Source of the DNA: Tritrichomonas musculus
Taxonomy: Eukaryota > Parabasalia > Tritrichomonadida > Tritrichomonadidae
Length of the DNA stretch: 64,000 bases
Direction of reading: 5' to 3'
Assembly (NCBI GenBank): GCA_039105265.1
Contig: JAPFFF010000021.1
Span: forward strand, 992,001 to 1,056,000
The stretch's first letter is position 1. Each line of letters opens with the position of its first letter. Both the position numbers and the translations under genes were made by a program. Shown here in pieces: positions 37,277 to 47,300 of the stretch. The notes beneath the pieces were generated by a model. That model did not search any database and was not told where the DNA came from. It saw only the letters and a program-made list of their open reading frames with translations.

Positions 37277-37681
37277 ATGGGATTCAAAAATTTCATTACC
37301 AGTGGATGGAACAGATTAAAAAGCGATATTCATCAAGGATTGACTGGTGCAAAGAACGTAGCACACCGCATATGGAACGCTACTAAGAAGGGATTGGTTG
37401 GTGCAAAGAACTATGCTATGAACAATCCTAAAGCAGTTGGCAATATACTACATGCTATCACACCATTTGCAACAGCATTCAATCCAACGTTAGGTGCAAT
37501 CACTACAGCAGGTGCCAATATATTCAGTCACATGCCAAAGGGGTCAGTCACAGATAAGCTAGTTAAAATCAGTGAACAGTTTGCACGTGGTGAGTTGAAA
37601 CCAAGTGGATCGCCATCAGCACAAGTAGCAGCTGACTCACGTAAGAGAACACACAACGCAGTACCATTTAGAAGTGTTTAA
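37277..37681 (+). CDS. Small Gly/Ala-rich structural candidate (134 aa)
   Basis: It occupies the place of the 167-aa proteins of copies 1 and 2. An amphipathic N-terminal helix (FKNFITSGWNRLKSDIHQGL) and repeated GAKN units are followed by a hydrophobic Ala/Gly/Thr region and a short basic tail (SRKRTHNAVPFRS). The FPRIHY motif of the other copies is absent. Composition suggests a membrane-active or internal capsid protein, by inference only. Confidence 0.65.
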   Translation: MGFKNFITSGWNRLKSDIHQGLTGAKNVAHRIWNATKKGLVGAKNYAMNNPKAVGNILHAITPFATAFNPTLGAITTAGANIFSHMPKGSVTDKLVKISEQFARGELKPSGSPSAQVAADSRKRTHNAVPFRSV

Positions 37682-37691
37682 CGAGGTGTAA

Positions 37692-37907
37692 ATGAGTTTC
37701 AACACAAGAACTAATGCATATAGATCGAACAATTCAGTTATCGTATCTGGACCTGGTACGATGTATAATGAAGTAACTAGACCTAGATCAAATACCAAAC
37801 AATATTATGCTAATACTAACACACATGATGTAACCGCACCATATATAAGGTCAAGTAATAGTCGCAAATCAAAGTCAAGTAATAAACGCAAATCATCACG
37901 TAAGTGA
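37692..37907 (+). CDS. Small basic protein with GTMYNE motif (71 aa)
   Basis: It shares the GPGTMYNEVTR pattern with the N-termini of the 142-aa and 129-aa proteins of copies 1 and 2 but lacks their proline-rich body. The tail is Ser/Lys/Arg-rich (SSNSRKSKSSNKRKSSRK), as in small DNA-binding or core proteins. It lies 10 bp after the preceding gene. Function is unknown. Confidence 0.6.
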   Translation: MSFNTRTNAYRSNNSVIVSGPGTMYNEVTRPRSNTKQYYANTNTHDVTAPYIRSSNSRKSKSSNKRKSSRK

Positions 37908-37940
37908 ACAATATTGACTTTTTATTTTTTTGTATTTCAA

Positions 37941-38609
37941 ATGACCAAATATGTTACTGGCATGAAGCGCAATCAGATCATTCAACGTTGGTTGCAAGGC
38001 ATTGACGATGAACAATATGAAGTGTTCCCTACTAAGAAAGAGGGTAAGTACATTGTTAAACAACGAAAGCAACCACTCATTCATAGAGATAAATCATCAG
38101 ACAACCTCAATGGTATGCTTGAATCAAGTGATAACTCCAATGTTAACTCAAGTGATAACTGCATCAGAGATGTAGCTGCTGGCAAAGTCAGTAACTCCAT
38201 TGATGAACCACCATCACAATATGAGGAAGCACAACCTATGCATACACCAACACGCATACCTAATAGAGACAAGCAACATTCAACACAACATGCAACATCA
38301 CCACCACATCAAGTTGCCACACATGATACAACCATTAACTTAGAGATATTTGAACAGCTACGTTCATTAGGTGAAGAGCTACGTAATGATCGCTTCAAGC
38401 GTGAACAAAAACAATACATTAAACATGTCGTTAATAAAGAATTATCAAAGCCACGCATAAGAAGTAAGTACGTACCTGATCTATTACCAACTGATGATAT
38501 ACATGACCCACCACATGACCCACCACATGACCCACCTCATGACCCACCACAAGAACCACCTGATGTCATTGAATCAACACCATCGTTTAGATCGCGCATT
38601 CGACGATAG
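37941..38609 (+). CDS. Conserved Pro-rich coiled-coil protein, copy 3
   Basis: A 222-aa homologue of 7093-7668. The conserved N-terminal module is MTKYVTGMKRNQIIQRWLQG and YEVFPTKKEGKYIVKQRKQP. A Ser/Asn-rich linker follows, then the TTINLEIFEQLRSLGEEL helix with a Lys/Arg coiled-coil, then a DPPH repeat (four units) before a basic end. The ATG at 37941 is used because it aligns with the MSK start of the other copies and sits in TTCAAATG; the upstream open frame has no ATG. Confidence 0.72.
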   Translation: MTKYVTGMKRNQIIQRWLQGIDDEQYEVFPTKKEGKYIVKQRKQPLIHRDKSSDNLNGMLESSDNSNVNSSDNCIRDVAAGKVSNSIDEPPSQYEEAQPMHTPTRIPNRDKQHSTQHATSPPHQVATHDTTINLEIFEQLRSLGEELRNDRFKREQKQYIKHVVNKELSKPRIRSKYVPDLLPTDDIHDPPHDPPHDPPHDPPQEPPDVIESTPSFRSRIRR

Positions 38610-38644
38610 CTTATGTAATACATTCGTATTTTTAATACATCCAA

Positions 38645-40261
38645 ATGACATTCAACGCAGAAGTCCTACACAAGACATCAGCTGAAGTCAACACTCAAGT
38701 TGCAAGCTCCTTTGATGTAGTTGATAATGCAATCGCCATGTCAGATACCAATAAGAAGTACGTCATCGATGCACAAGCTTCATACAGTCCATCTGCACCT
38801 ATCCATGCAGGGTCATTCACCACATTCATTATCAGTCCAACATGTGATAACACTGCAGATATATATAATGGCTTCATCAAAGCGAATATGAGACTTAGTG
38901 GTACGTTATCGACTGCATTACAAGCTGACTTAAGTAATGTTGATGGCCATGCTTTTAATGGTATATGGGTTGGTTTTAAAGATGCAATGGATGCTGTTGA
39001 AAAGTATGAGATCCTTGCTAATGGCATATCAATATACACTCAAAACTTCGGTCCAGAAGAATCATTCTTAACTGCATGTGGTGATAACGAAGCAAGTAAA
39101 CGAGGTGATGTCTATTCTAAAGCCCGTCATAAGGATATATTCAAACGCAAATTTGATCAAGCACGTTGTGGTTTCTTCGTTAAACTTACTAATGGTGGTA
39201 ATGCAATCAATAACATTACCATACCACTTAAGATTGACTTGCGAAGGTTCTTACCATTGAGCAACATTAAATATCTACCTGCATTCGCTGGTAAGCTTGA
39301 ACTCAAGATTATGTTTGGTATACAAGGTCTTGTATATTGTCCAGTTGGTATATCAGATGAGTTGATTAATGATGTACACAACTACAAATTGCTAACTGAA
39401 TTACCACCAATCACTAATGAGTTTACTCAAGCTGGCAGTCAATGCACTATATGGATTAGAAAAGACGGTAATGATGCGCATAAGCTCGTTGTAGGTAACA
39501 CTATATTCACACCAAGTCGAACATATGAAGTTACTGATTGCTATAGTGTCATACCTAACTTCGGCATTGACAACGATATATATCAAGCGCTTGTTCAACG
39601 TTACACGCAACAGGAACTCATCTTTCCAACGCAGATACTCACATTCACAACGATGAGTAAGCAACTAGCTGCTGGTCATTGTTCATCAACTCAAACAATC
39701 ACACCACGATTTGTTGATTCAATCTTCTTTCTGTTTCCATTTAATGCAACACATCATACTGTATTTAAGAATCCACTGTTTACCAACTTCCAACTGCGAT
39801 GTGGTGGTTATGGCGTAGTACCAACCATTCCATTTGCAACGAATGGTAGTGATCCAATGTTCATTGAACTATGTCAGAATGCTATGAATGTTAACGGTGA
39901 ACAAACAGGTTTTAATAAAGAGGTCGTTCAATCATTAGTTAATACACGACCTTATGATGAATCAATTGGCAGAGTCAGTTATGATCGTACATCATTCTTC
40001 ATTGGGTTACCAACTGAGACAGATAACACCTTCCAACAAGGTCAAACATCAAACACGCCAATTACATATGAAATAGTATGTGACTTACCTGATCAAGTAC
40101 GTAATATTGATAACAATGGTGATGTAGCAAACGCATATATCAACAACACAACACCACCATTAATGGCATTGTTACAAGACACTGTCATATCAATTCATGT
40201 TCAACCCAATGGTATGCCACCTGTTGTTGAGATGGGTTCGTATGACATTACAAGCAGATAA
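38645..40261 (+). CDS. Putative major capsid protein, copy 3
   Basis: A 538-aa protein, collinear with 5448-7061 and 19548-21122. It has TSAEVNTQVASSFDVVDN, DIYNGFIKANM, FKDAMDAVEKYEILANG, IDLRRFLPLSNIKYLPAF and QPNGMPPVVEMGSYD. Conservation of the first and last blocks across three diverged copies suggests structural constraint at the ends. The double-jelly-roll capsid role is inferred from family context. It is preceded by a short spacer with CATCCAAATG at the start. Confidence 0.72.
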   Translation: MTFNAEVLHKTSAEVNTQVASSFDVVDNAIAMSDTNKKYVIDAQASYSPSAPIHAGSFTTFIISPTCDNTADIYNGFIKANMRLSGTLSTALQADLSNVDGHAFNGIWVGFKDAMDAVEKYEILANGISIYTQNFGPEESFLTACGDNEASKRGDVYSKARHKDIFKRKFDQARCGFFVKLTNGGNAINNITIPLKIDLRRFLPLSNIKYLPAFAGKLELKIMFGIQGLVYCPVGISDELINDVHNYKLLTELPPITNEFTQAGSQCTIWIRKDGNDAHKLVVGNTIFTPSRTYEVTDCYSVIPNFGIDNDIYQALVQRYTQQELIFPTQILTFTTMSKQLAAGHCSSTQTITPRFVDSIFFLFPFNATHHTVFKNPLFTNFQLRCGGYGVVPTIPFATNGSDPMFIELCQNAMNVNGEQTGFNKEVVQSLVNTRPYDESIGRVSYDRTSFFIGLPTETDNTFQQGQTSNTPITYEIVCDLPDQVRNIDNNGDVANAYINNTTPPLMALLQDTVISIHVQPNGMPPVVEMGSYDITSR

Positions 40262-40320
40262 ATGAATTAACTAAATCACATCATCATTTTTAACATTAAT
40301 CACTGTTTGCTTTGATTCAA

Positions 40321-40509
40321 ATGTCATCACATAGTGTTCAAGTCATGTCGTACAAACAACATGTAACTAAGCAACAACCCATCACACAACCTAAGTTCAA
40401 GCACCCAGCTACACATCATAAAGAGAACCTATCAGCAGTTGATGGGAAAGCTAATAAGGTTAATGCAAAGCAATTAATACTGTATAAAGATGATGTCAAC
40501 TCATATTAA
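40321..40509 (+). CDS. Small 62-aa protein after the capsid gene
   Basis: A short Gln/Lys/His-rich protein (VTKQQPITQPKFKHPATHHKEN). It occupies the position where copies 1 and 2 have the 142/129-aa gene, whose KPPKSNQHKTKPLHEPP segment is similar in composition. The start at 40321 is the ATG in TTCAAATG; the upstream open frame has no ATG. Its reality rests on that start context and gene spacing. Confidence 0.5.
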   Translation: MSSHSVQVMSYKQHVTKQQPITQPKFKHPATHHKENLSAVDGKANKVNAKQLILYKDDVNSY

Positions 40510-40574
40510 CTTAACGAAACATCATGAGTGTATTAACTTAACAGATTGTGTAAAAATGTTTTTGTTTAATTCAA

Positions 40575-41099
40575 ATGATTAAGAAGCGACCACTAAACAA
40601 TGGTGTAAATGCAAACGTCAGTCTTGAGCCAGCAGCTGCAGCACAATCAAACAACAATATTAACAACAACATATTCATCAACAAGCGTGATGATGGTAAA
40701 GAAGATATCGTTATCACACGTGATGTTCAACTTGATACACCACATGATAGCATTGATGTTGATGTTAAGGTACTCATACTTGAAACGTATGCTAAGATAC
40801 TACTTGACAATGACAAAGCATTGATCAGCAATCTCATCAGTAAGCGCACTATCATCGTACCACAGCAAGCATTAGCAGCAATCATCAAGGCAGTCACTCA
40901 TGGTGAGGTTGAGATATACGTTGATGACAACCCTGGTTGTTGTGTAGGTAAAGCATCACCCATTCAAAAGGTAGACGCCATTAAGATAATCAAAGATAAT
41001 GGTGAGATTGTTACTGACTTCAAACAGGTATACAATAAAGAGTTCAATGATCTCGTTAATGTTTATCACTTATGTTTGAAGTATGTTGTTGTATGTTGA
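40575..41099 (+). CDS. Conserved 174-aa Maverick protein, copy 3
   Basis: The third copy of the family at 2635 and 17654: MIKKR start, Asn-rich segment, KRDDGKEDIVITRDV, ILETYAKILLDNDKALISNL, GCCVGKASPIQKVD and a C-terminal YHLCLKYV. All blocks are conserved, so the gene is clearly under constraint, but I do not know its function. It is the last plus-strand gene of the left half and ends where the 12-bp tandem repeat begins. Confidence 0.8.
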   Translation: MIKKRPLNNGVNANVSLEPAAAAQSNNNINNNIFINKRDDGKEDIVITRDVQLDTPHDSIDVDVKVLILETYAKILLDNDKALISNLISKRTIIVPQQALAAIIKAVTHGEVEIYVDDNPGCCVGKASPIQKVDAIKIIKDNGEIVTDFKQVYNKEFNDLVNVYHLCLKYVVVC

Positions 41100-41310
41100 G
41101 TGATATGTTGAGTGGTATGTTGAGTGATAGCTTAAATGATAACTTAAGTGATAGCTCAAGTGATAGCTCAAATGATAGCTCAAGTGATAGCTCAAATGAT
41201 AACTCAAATGATAACTCAAGTGATAGCTCAAGTGATAACTCAAATGATAGCTCAAGTGATAACTCAAATGATAGCTCAAGTGATAGCTCAAGTGATAACT
41301 CAAGCAGTAT
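41096..41310. repeat. 12-bp tandem repeat between convergent genes
   Basis: About 17 units of AGTGATAGCTCA-like 12-mers, starting with TTGAGTGATATG variants. It lies in the 238-bp gap between the 174-aa gene and the 3' end of the giant gene. Because the period is a multiple of three, spurious ORFs stay open on both strands. Confidence 0.92.
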
Positions 41311-41337
41311 ATAAAAACATAGGAGTTATTTTTATGT

Positions 41338-44300
41338 TCACGACAATGAATGTATTACATTCTTAGTGTTATCTTCACGTAAGATACCATTTGATGTAAA
41401 GAATGTAGAATTAATATTTATGTAATTAGCTGTTGCATTTATTGCGAAATTGCTACTACTTAATGGAAATTCAATATTGTTTAACCAGATCTTAGTTGGT
41501 TCACATTGATATTCATACTTAGGTGAATTATTAACATTGAATGATATATTGATTTTGATTTCCCTTTCACTAGCAACATTATCTTTGGTTTCATTGTAAG
41601 TCAAATAGAGTGTTCCATCATATGTGTCAAGTTGTTTCTCGAATTGATAACGAATGATATTACTATTCGCTACGCTGAATGTATAATTGATTCGTGTTAA
41701 TTTATTCACCAATGCATCTAACCTAGCTCTTAATGATTCATTCTCACGCTGTAGATTTGATATCTGACTGTTCATTGTTAATATTGTAGAGACATTATCA
41801 CCTACTATCCTAGCTAGATCTTGATGAGATTTAGCATATGTGTTCAACTCACTCTTCAATGCATATCCATCCAACTGATCAGCAACGACATAATCATCTG
41901 GCATATCACTCTTCAACATGTACTCATTCAATGTTGACGTTAACTGTGATGTTGTAACATGATTGGTTGGTATCTCACTCTTCAATGCTATTTTATCATG
42001 CTTCAATATTTTTTCCGCTGATATTAATTTGGTATCAAAATAGTCTTCCCCATTATCGATGTAAAAGCATTGACCATTACTATCGCTTTTATAATAGATC
42101 AAGTTATAGGTTGTTCCATCAATTTCAACATCGACATTAACTCCATCTTCAGTAATAACACCATCATAGTCAAATGTATAGTCAAACACTTTGACAAAGC
42201 CATCGTTATTTGATATTGTTCCAACAAGGTGAATTCCATTAGTCAATGTTATTTTGACTTCCCACGATCCAGAGCTATCTTGTATGTTTTCAAATGGCAC
42301 ATCGACAGCATCGTTATATATCAAATCTGTCTTTAATCGATAATTAGATAAATCATTCATGTTAATCATATTATTTTTTAATTCATCCAACGCTGTGTTA
42401 ACTTCATCAACAGTTGGAAAGTCATTCAACGTTTTAGCAAGTGACTCATCGTTCAACTCAAGTTGAGCACGTAATGAATCAATGCTTTTATTCACTGCGT
42501 CAATGTCACATGTATATGCTAAATCATTCGTTGTGAGTGTCAATTGTCTAACCGATGTGTTTTCTTTAACAGTTATGCTTGTGACCTGTACGTTGTGTGG
42601 GTTGTTAATCGTAATGACGTTGCCACTCATCGTTGCCGTTGGAAATGTATCTGTACCAATGAACTCAGCTATTGCATCATCCACAATGTTGATTGTAACA
42701 TATTGTTCATCATAGTCAATGTCATTGAACTCGCTAATCGTTCTAACCATGAGTTTGACTTTAAGTACACCACTTGTGATTGTGTCTTCAGCTATGAGTT
42801 GAATTGTTTTGCCATCAACCTTGCCAACAACATCGATGGTATCATTACGTGCTAACTCATTCTTGTTAACATATCCATCCATCTGTACAGATACATCACT
42901 GATTGCATTTGCCAGTGCTTTGATGGTAAGCTTGAGTGTATGTCTGAATCGTTTACACATGTCCATTGTTGATGTCAATGTCATTGCCACTTTAGATGGA
43001 TCATCGAGTTCATCACTGAAGTTCATCTCTGTTACTGGTATGTATTCTTTATCACACCATTGAGCTATTCTACTTAACGCTTCATCTTGAGTGACAGCTT
43101 GAGGTTCATCATGAGTTGTAATTGATGTTGCATCGTTAGTTACACTTAACGTTGCTGCGGCCGACATAGTCGGACGTCCAGCATAGCTGGCCGTAGCACC
43201 ACTAACTAAATCACCGAAGAATATATCAGAGCCAATATCAGGTAGTTCATCAGTCAGCTTACCTACCATGTCATCCAATACATCAGCTCCAACATCACTA
43301 GCTTTAGTTATGGTGTTAACTAACTCACGACCACCTGATTTGACAGCTGAACCAACACCCTTCGTTGCAAATGATAATGCCTTACCAGCAACACCTATGC
43401 CAGTGGCACCTAACACACAACCAACAGCGCCTAACGCAATACCAACATTTGCTTTCATATCAATCTTATCAACTTCCTTCTCAAGGTATTTAGTCTTAGC
43501 TTGTTGGTCAGTCATCTGCGAGCCAAGTGCATCAACCTTAGATTGCACCTCCTTAACATCATACGATACTACATCAACGTTGTTAGTAACGAGATTCAAG
43601 TCAGATCTCATTGTAGTGATATTGTCAGCAGTGATTATCTTCGATGATGTAATGTTGAAGTCAGTGTATAGTGTTGTAGCTGAGTTTGGATTAGGTGACA
43701 CTTCATAGAACTGTTGCTTGATGATGTATTCGAATGCATTTGTAGATGGATCCCAATTAACTTCATCAATAGGATCAGTATAATCATGACGAAGGTATAA
43801 TGCAATATCACGTGGTGTTAAGCCATCATCATTGCTGGTTTGAGTGGGTGTCTTACTCCATACATATGCCACTCTTTCGACTGTATCAAGTGCTCCACTT
43901 AAATCAACGTATCCTCTATCATATACATCATTTTTATTATGAACTTCACCGACTGTGAATGATAACCTCATGGTATGCTCTTGATGTGGCAACGTCAAGT
44001 CAAGGTATAGTAATTCAATGTCGCTTACTTTGAGTGTTGATGTTGAGTAATTATTATATGTACAACTCATTGCAACCAAATCATAACCATCCATCGTTGC
44101 ACCATTGAGTATAAATGAATAGCCAATGTTGAGTTCATACTCAGATGCATTAACCAATCTACCATCACGCAACTTAATCAGTACCTCATACTTACCATCA
44201 TTGCGGCATGTGTTGAGTAGTGAATATGCTAAGCCATGTGCTTTGTCTTCAGGTATTGCTCTGTAATTCAACGTATCACGCTTGACTGCAACCATACAAC

Positions 44301-47300
44301 CAGTTGAACCATAGTTATCTTCCTTAGGATCACGTGTTTTACACTTGCTGATGACCTTGCTTTGGAACTTACCTTGAATACTATCACCAACCCACTTGTT
44401 ACCATCCCATGTCAATGCCCATGTGTTGCCAAAGCAGTACTCACTAAATTTGAACGTTAAGTTGGTTGGTATGTCATACTTTGATTGTATCTTATACACC
44501 ATTCGATAGCATTCACATTCATACTCAAGTTGTTCATTCGCAAACATGTCAGTGTACTTAACATGTTCATCATAGTCAATCATTGATGGTCGATAGAAGT
44601 AATATGTGTCAGAGCGTTGTAACTTCAATGCATTAGTTGCATCTATGATGTCACACTTGATGGTTGGCTTGCATGATACCAATGCATCTGATGAGAGTAG
44701 GTTGTGAATTACTATGTCACCATTCAAGAAGCGTATGTATGGTTCAATATTGAAGTCAGTTGCAAACATTATCTCAGGATCATCTCGTTTGCGTGTTGAG
44801 TATGTGCAACAATCACGTGCTACGTTGTGTGTCAACTCTGGGCAGATGAACTTACCATCTTTAGCTGATATGATGAAGTCATTTAAGATGTTGCCTTGCC
44901 AATCGAATAATAACATGTTGCGCAAGTGAATCTTAAACACATCAACTGGTTTGGTAGCAGCAGTGAGTTTGTTTTTGAGTGTGGTTGGTAGTGTTATCTT
45001 CATGATTATGACTGGATCATTAACTGGATCATCAACACTTGATTCACTGCTAACAGTTGGTGTATACACTGTTATGTCATCATGCTTGACGTAGTAATCA
45101 GGATAACCTTCAACTGCATCAAACTCACCTGAACTTGGTAGCTGACCTGATGATTTACTTTCAACATCTTTGATCTTATACGCGAGCAATGCAAGTGGAC
45201 CTTTGATGGTATCTCTGAATGCTTTACATATGTTTACACATGAGTTTAATGAGATTGCCTCATTTGTATCATCAGGTAATGATATATCAATGCCATTGCC
45301 AGTGCACCACTCAATGATTGCATCAAGACCATCATCATAAGTGGAGTATGTTGCATTATCAACTTCGGAAAGTAATGCAAGTGTTTCTTCACCTGCTTTG
45401 TGAATCAAACGAGGGATGTATAACAACACATCAACGATTGGAATTAATATGGATGAACCACGTCCAATGATAAGACGGTTAGTTGAATTAGGATGATCTA
45501 ATAACCATTCAATGTTGTTGTTGATGCGTTCTATTCGATCAGTGATGTTTGATATGAAGCCACGTAATGTTTGACGTATTGTTTGCTGCTGTTCATCATC
45601 TCGTCTTATCCATTCTAATTCACGATCTGTTAGTTTGAAAATGCTTTGTGGATTAGTGATAGTGATTGTATTATCAGTGATTGACACTTGATTACGATGT
45701 CTTAAATCAATTACACCAATTGCTCTGTTGTTATATAATACAGTAGTGTATTCCGTTTCATTGTCATCTAGATTACTACCTTCGAATGAAAGTATGTTAC
45801 CGCTTTCATTTAGAATCTCATAAACGAGTCTATATCTTTCATACCAATCCATATTCTGAATATCAGCAAGTGTGATTGTTGTGTTAGGTATTGTCAAATT
45901 CTCTTCGATTGGTGCTAGTTCATAATTTGAAACAACAACATTGTATTCATTAGCAACTAACTCATGTACATTATCCTGTCCTGTTGCAGTGATAGCACCT
46001 TGCTGCATACTAATACCATGTGAGTTAATGCTGATATTTGACTCAGGACTATGAATTGATATCTCATCACTGCTAATCTCAGTTCTAACTGCTATTCTCA
46101 CATCAATGACTGCTTGAATAGAACCATTCATGTCCCTCACTTCAGTCCAGCTAACTCCCATCTCATTATCAACGTTGCGTGTGAATATATACTCTGGATG
46201 AGCTGATTCAAATTGATACCTCTCATCTGGTTCCATGCGTTCGATCTGAGCTGCTGTATAAACCGTACCATTGTCATTGACACTCCACATTGAGTTGGTA
46301 TTAACGCTTCTCATTGTGCGTAAGCTTAATTGTTGTGACGTTAATGTGCTGCTTTCATTATCAATTCGTCTCATGTATATTATCTTATTAACACCCTTAT
46401 CATTAACACGTGTTACGTATATCAATCCGAATCGATTGTCACCTACTCGTCTAACCATGATATCACCTATTTGTGGACCTTCAATTGGATCGTATGTGTT
46501 CAAATCAAGTAGTTCATCTATTGATAGGTTTGATAATGATTCAATGGTATGATCACCGAATAATGGTTGACTAAAAGCTGATGTATTGGTAACTGTTTCA
46601 TGAGTCAATCTAACGCATGGAAGATTATTTACTTCTTCATTTGTATCATCTTCATCTAACTCCATCTCATCAGTGTTAGTAATTGTATGATCGACAATGG
46701 TATTGTTGTTAGTTCGTTCTCTCCATCTGCGTCGCAACTCATGTATTGAATCAGTGAACGTTTGTAGTGATTGATATATCGTTCGTGTGTTATCAACTAT
46801 GGTTGGTATACGATCGAATGTAAGTCCACCTGCAATTAATGTGGTAGTTGCATTACCTATTTGAGTTAATGATTCTAATGCACTTAACACAAGTGCTGTT
46901 GCAGTTAATGATGATGTTGCTGCAGGTGTATCTGTTTGCGATGGTAGGTATCTGCTAAACTGTTGACCAAATGCATTAGCTGCATACTTAAGTAAGAACT
47001 GACCAACGATATCTATGCCTGGGAACTTGCCACCGCCGCCACCACCACCTGAACCACCACCAGGAAAGTCAGGGAAGTGAAAGTCTTCTGTATGAGTTGT
47101 GTTTAATGCCATACTCTCACTGTCAAATGAGAACTCAGATAAAGCTGTTGCAATTTTAATAGCACCTGACACAATGCTTAATACATTCTTAGTTATAGTT
47201 ATATATTTTTGAAGGTCATTGACATAGTTATTGTATTTAGCTTGTAACCTCATCTGTTCTTGAATAGAATTGATGATTGCTTTCAAGATAGCGTAGTCGT

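Noticed and set aside
41070-41366. Open frames on both strands through the 12-bp repeat
   Set aside because: They are open only because the repeat period is a multiple of three; no start context or homology.
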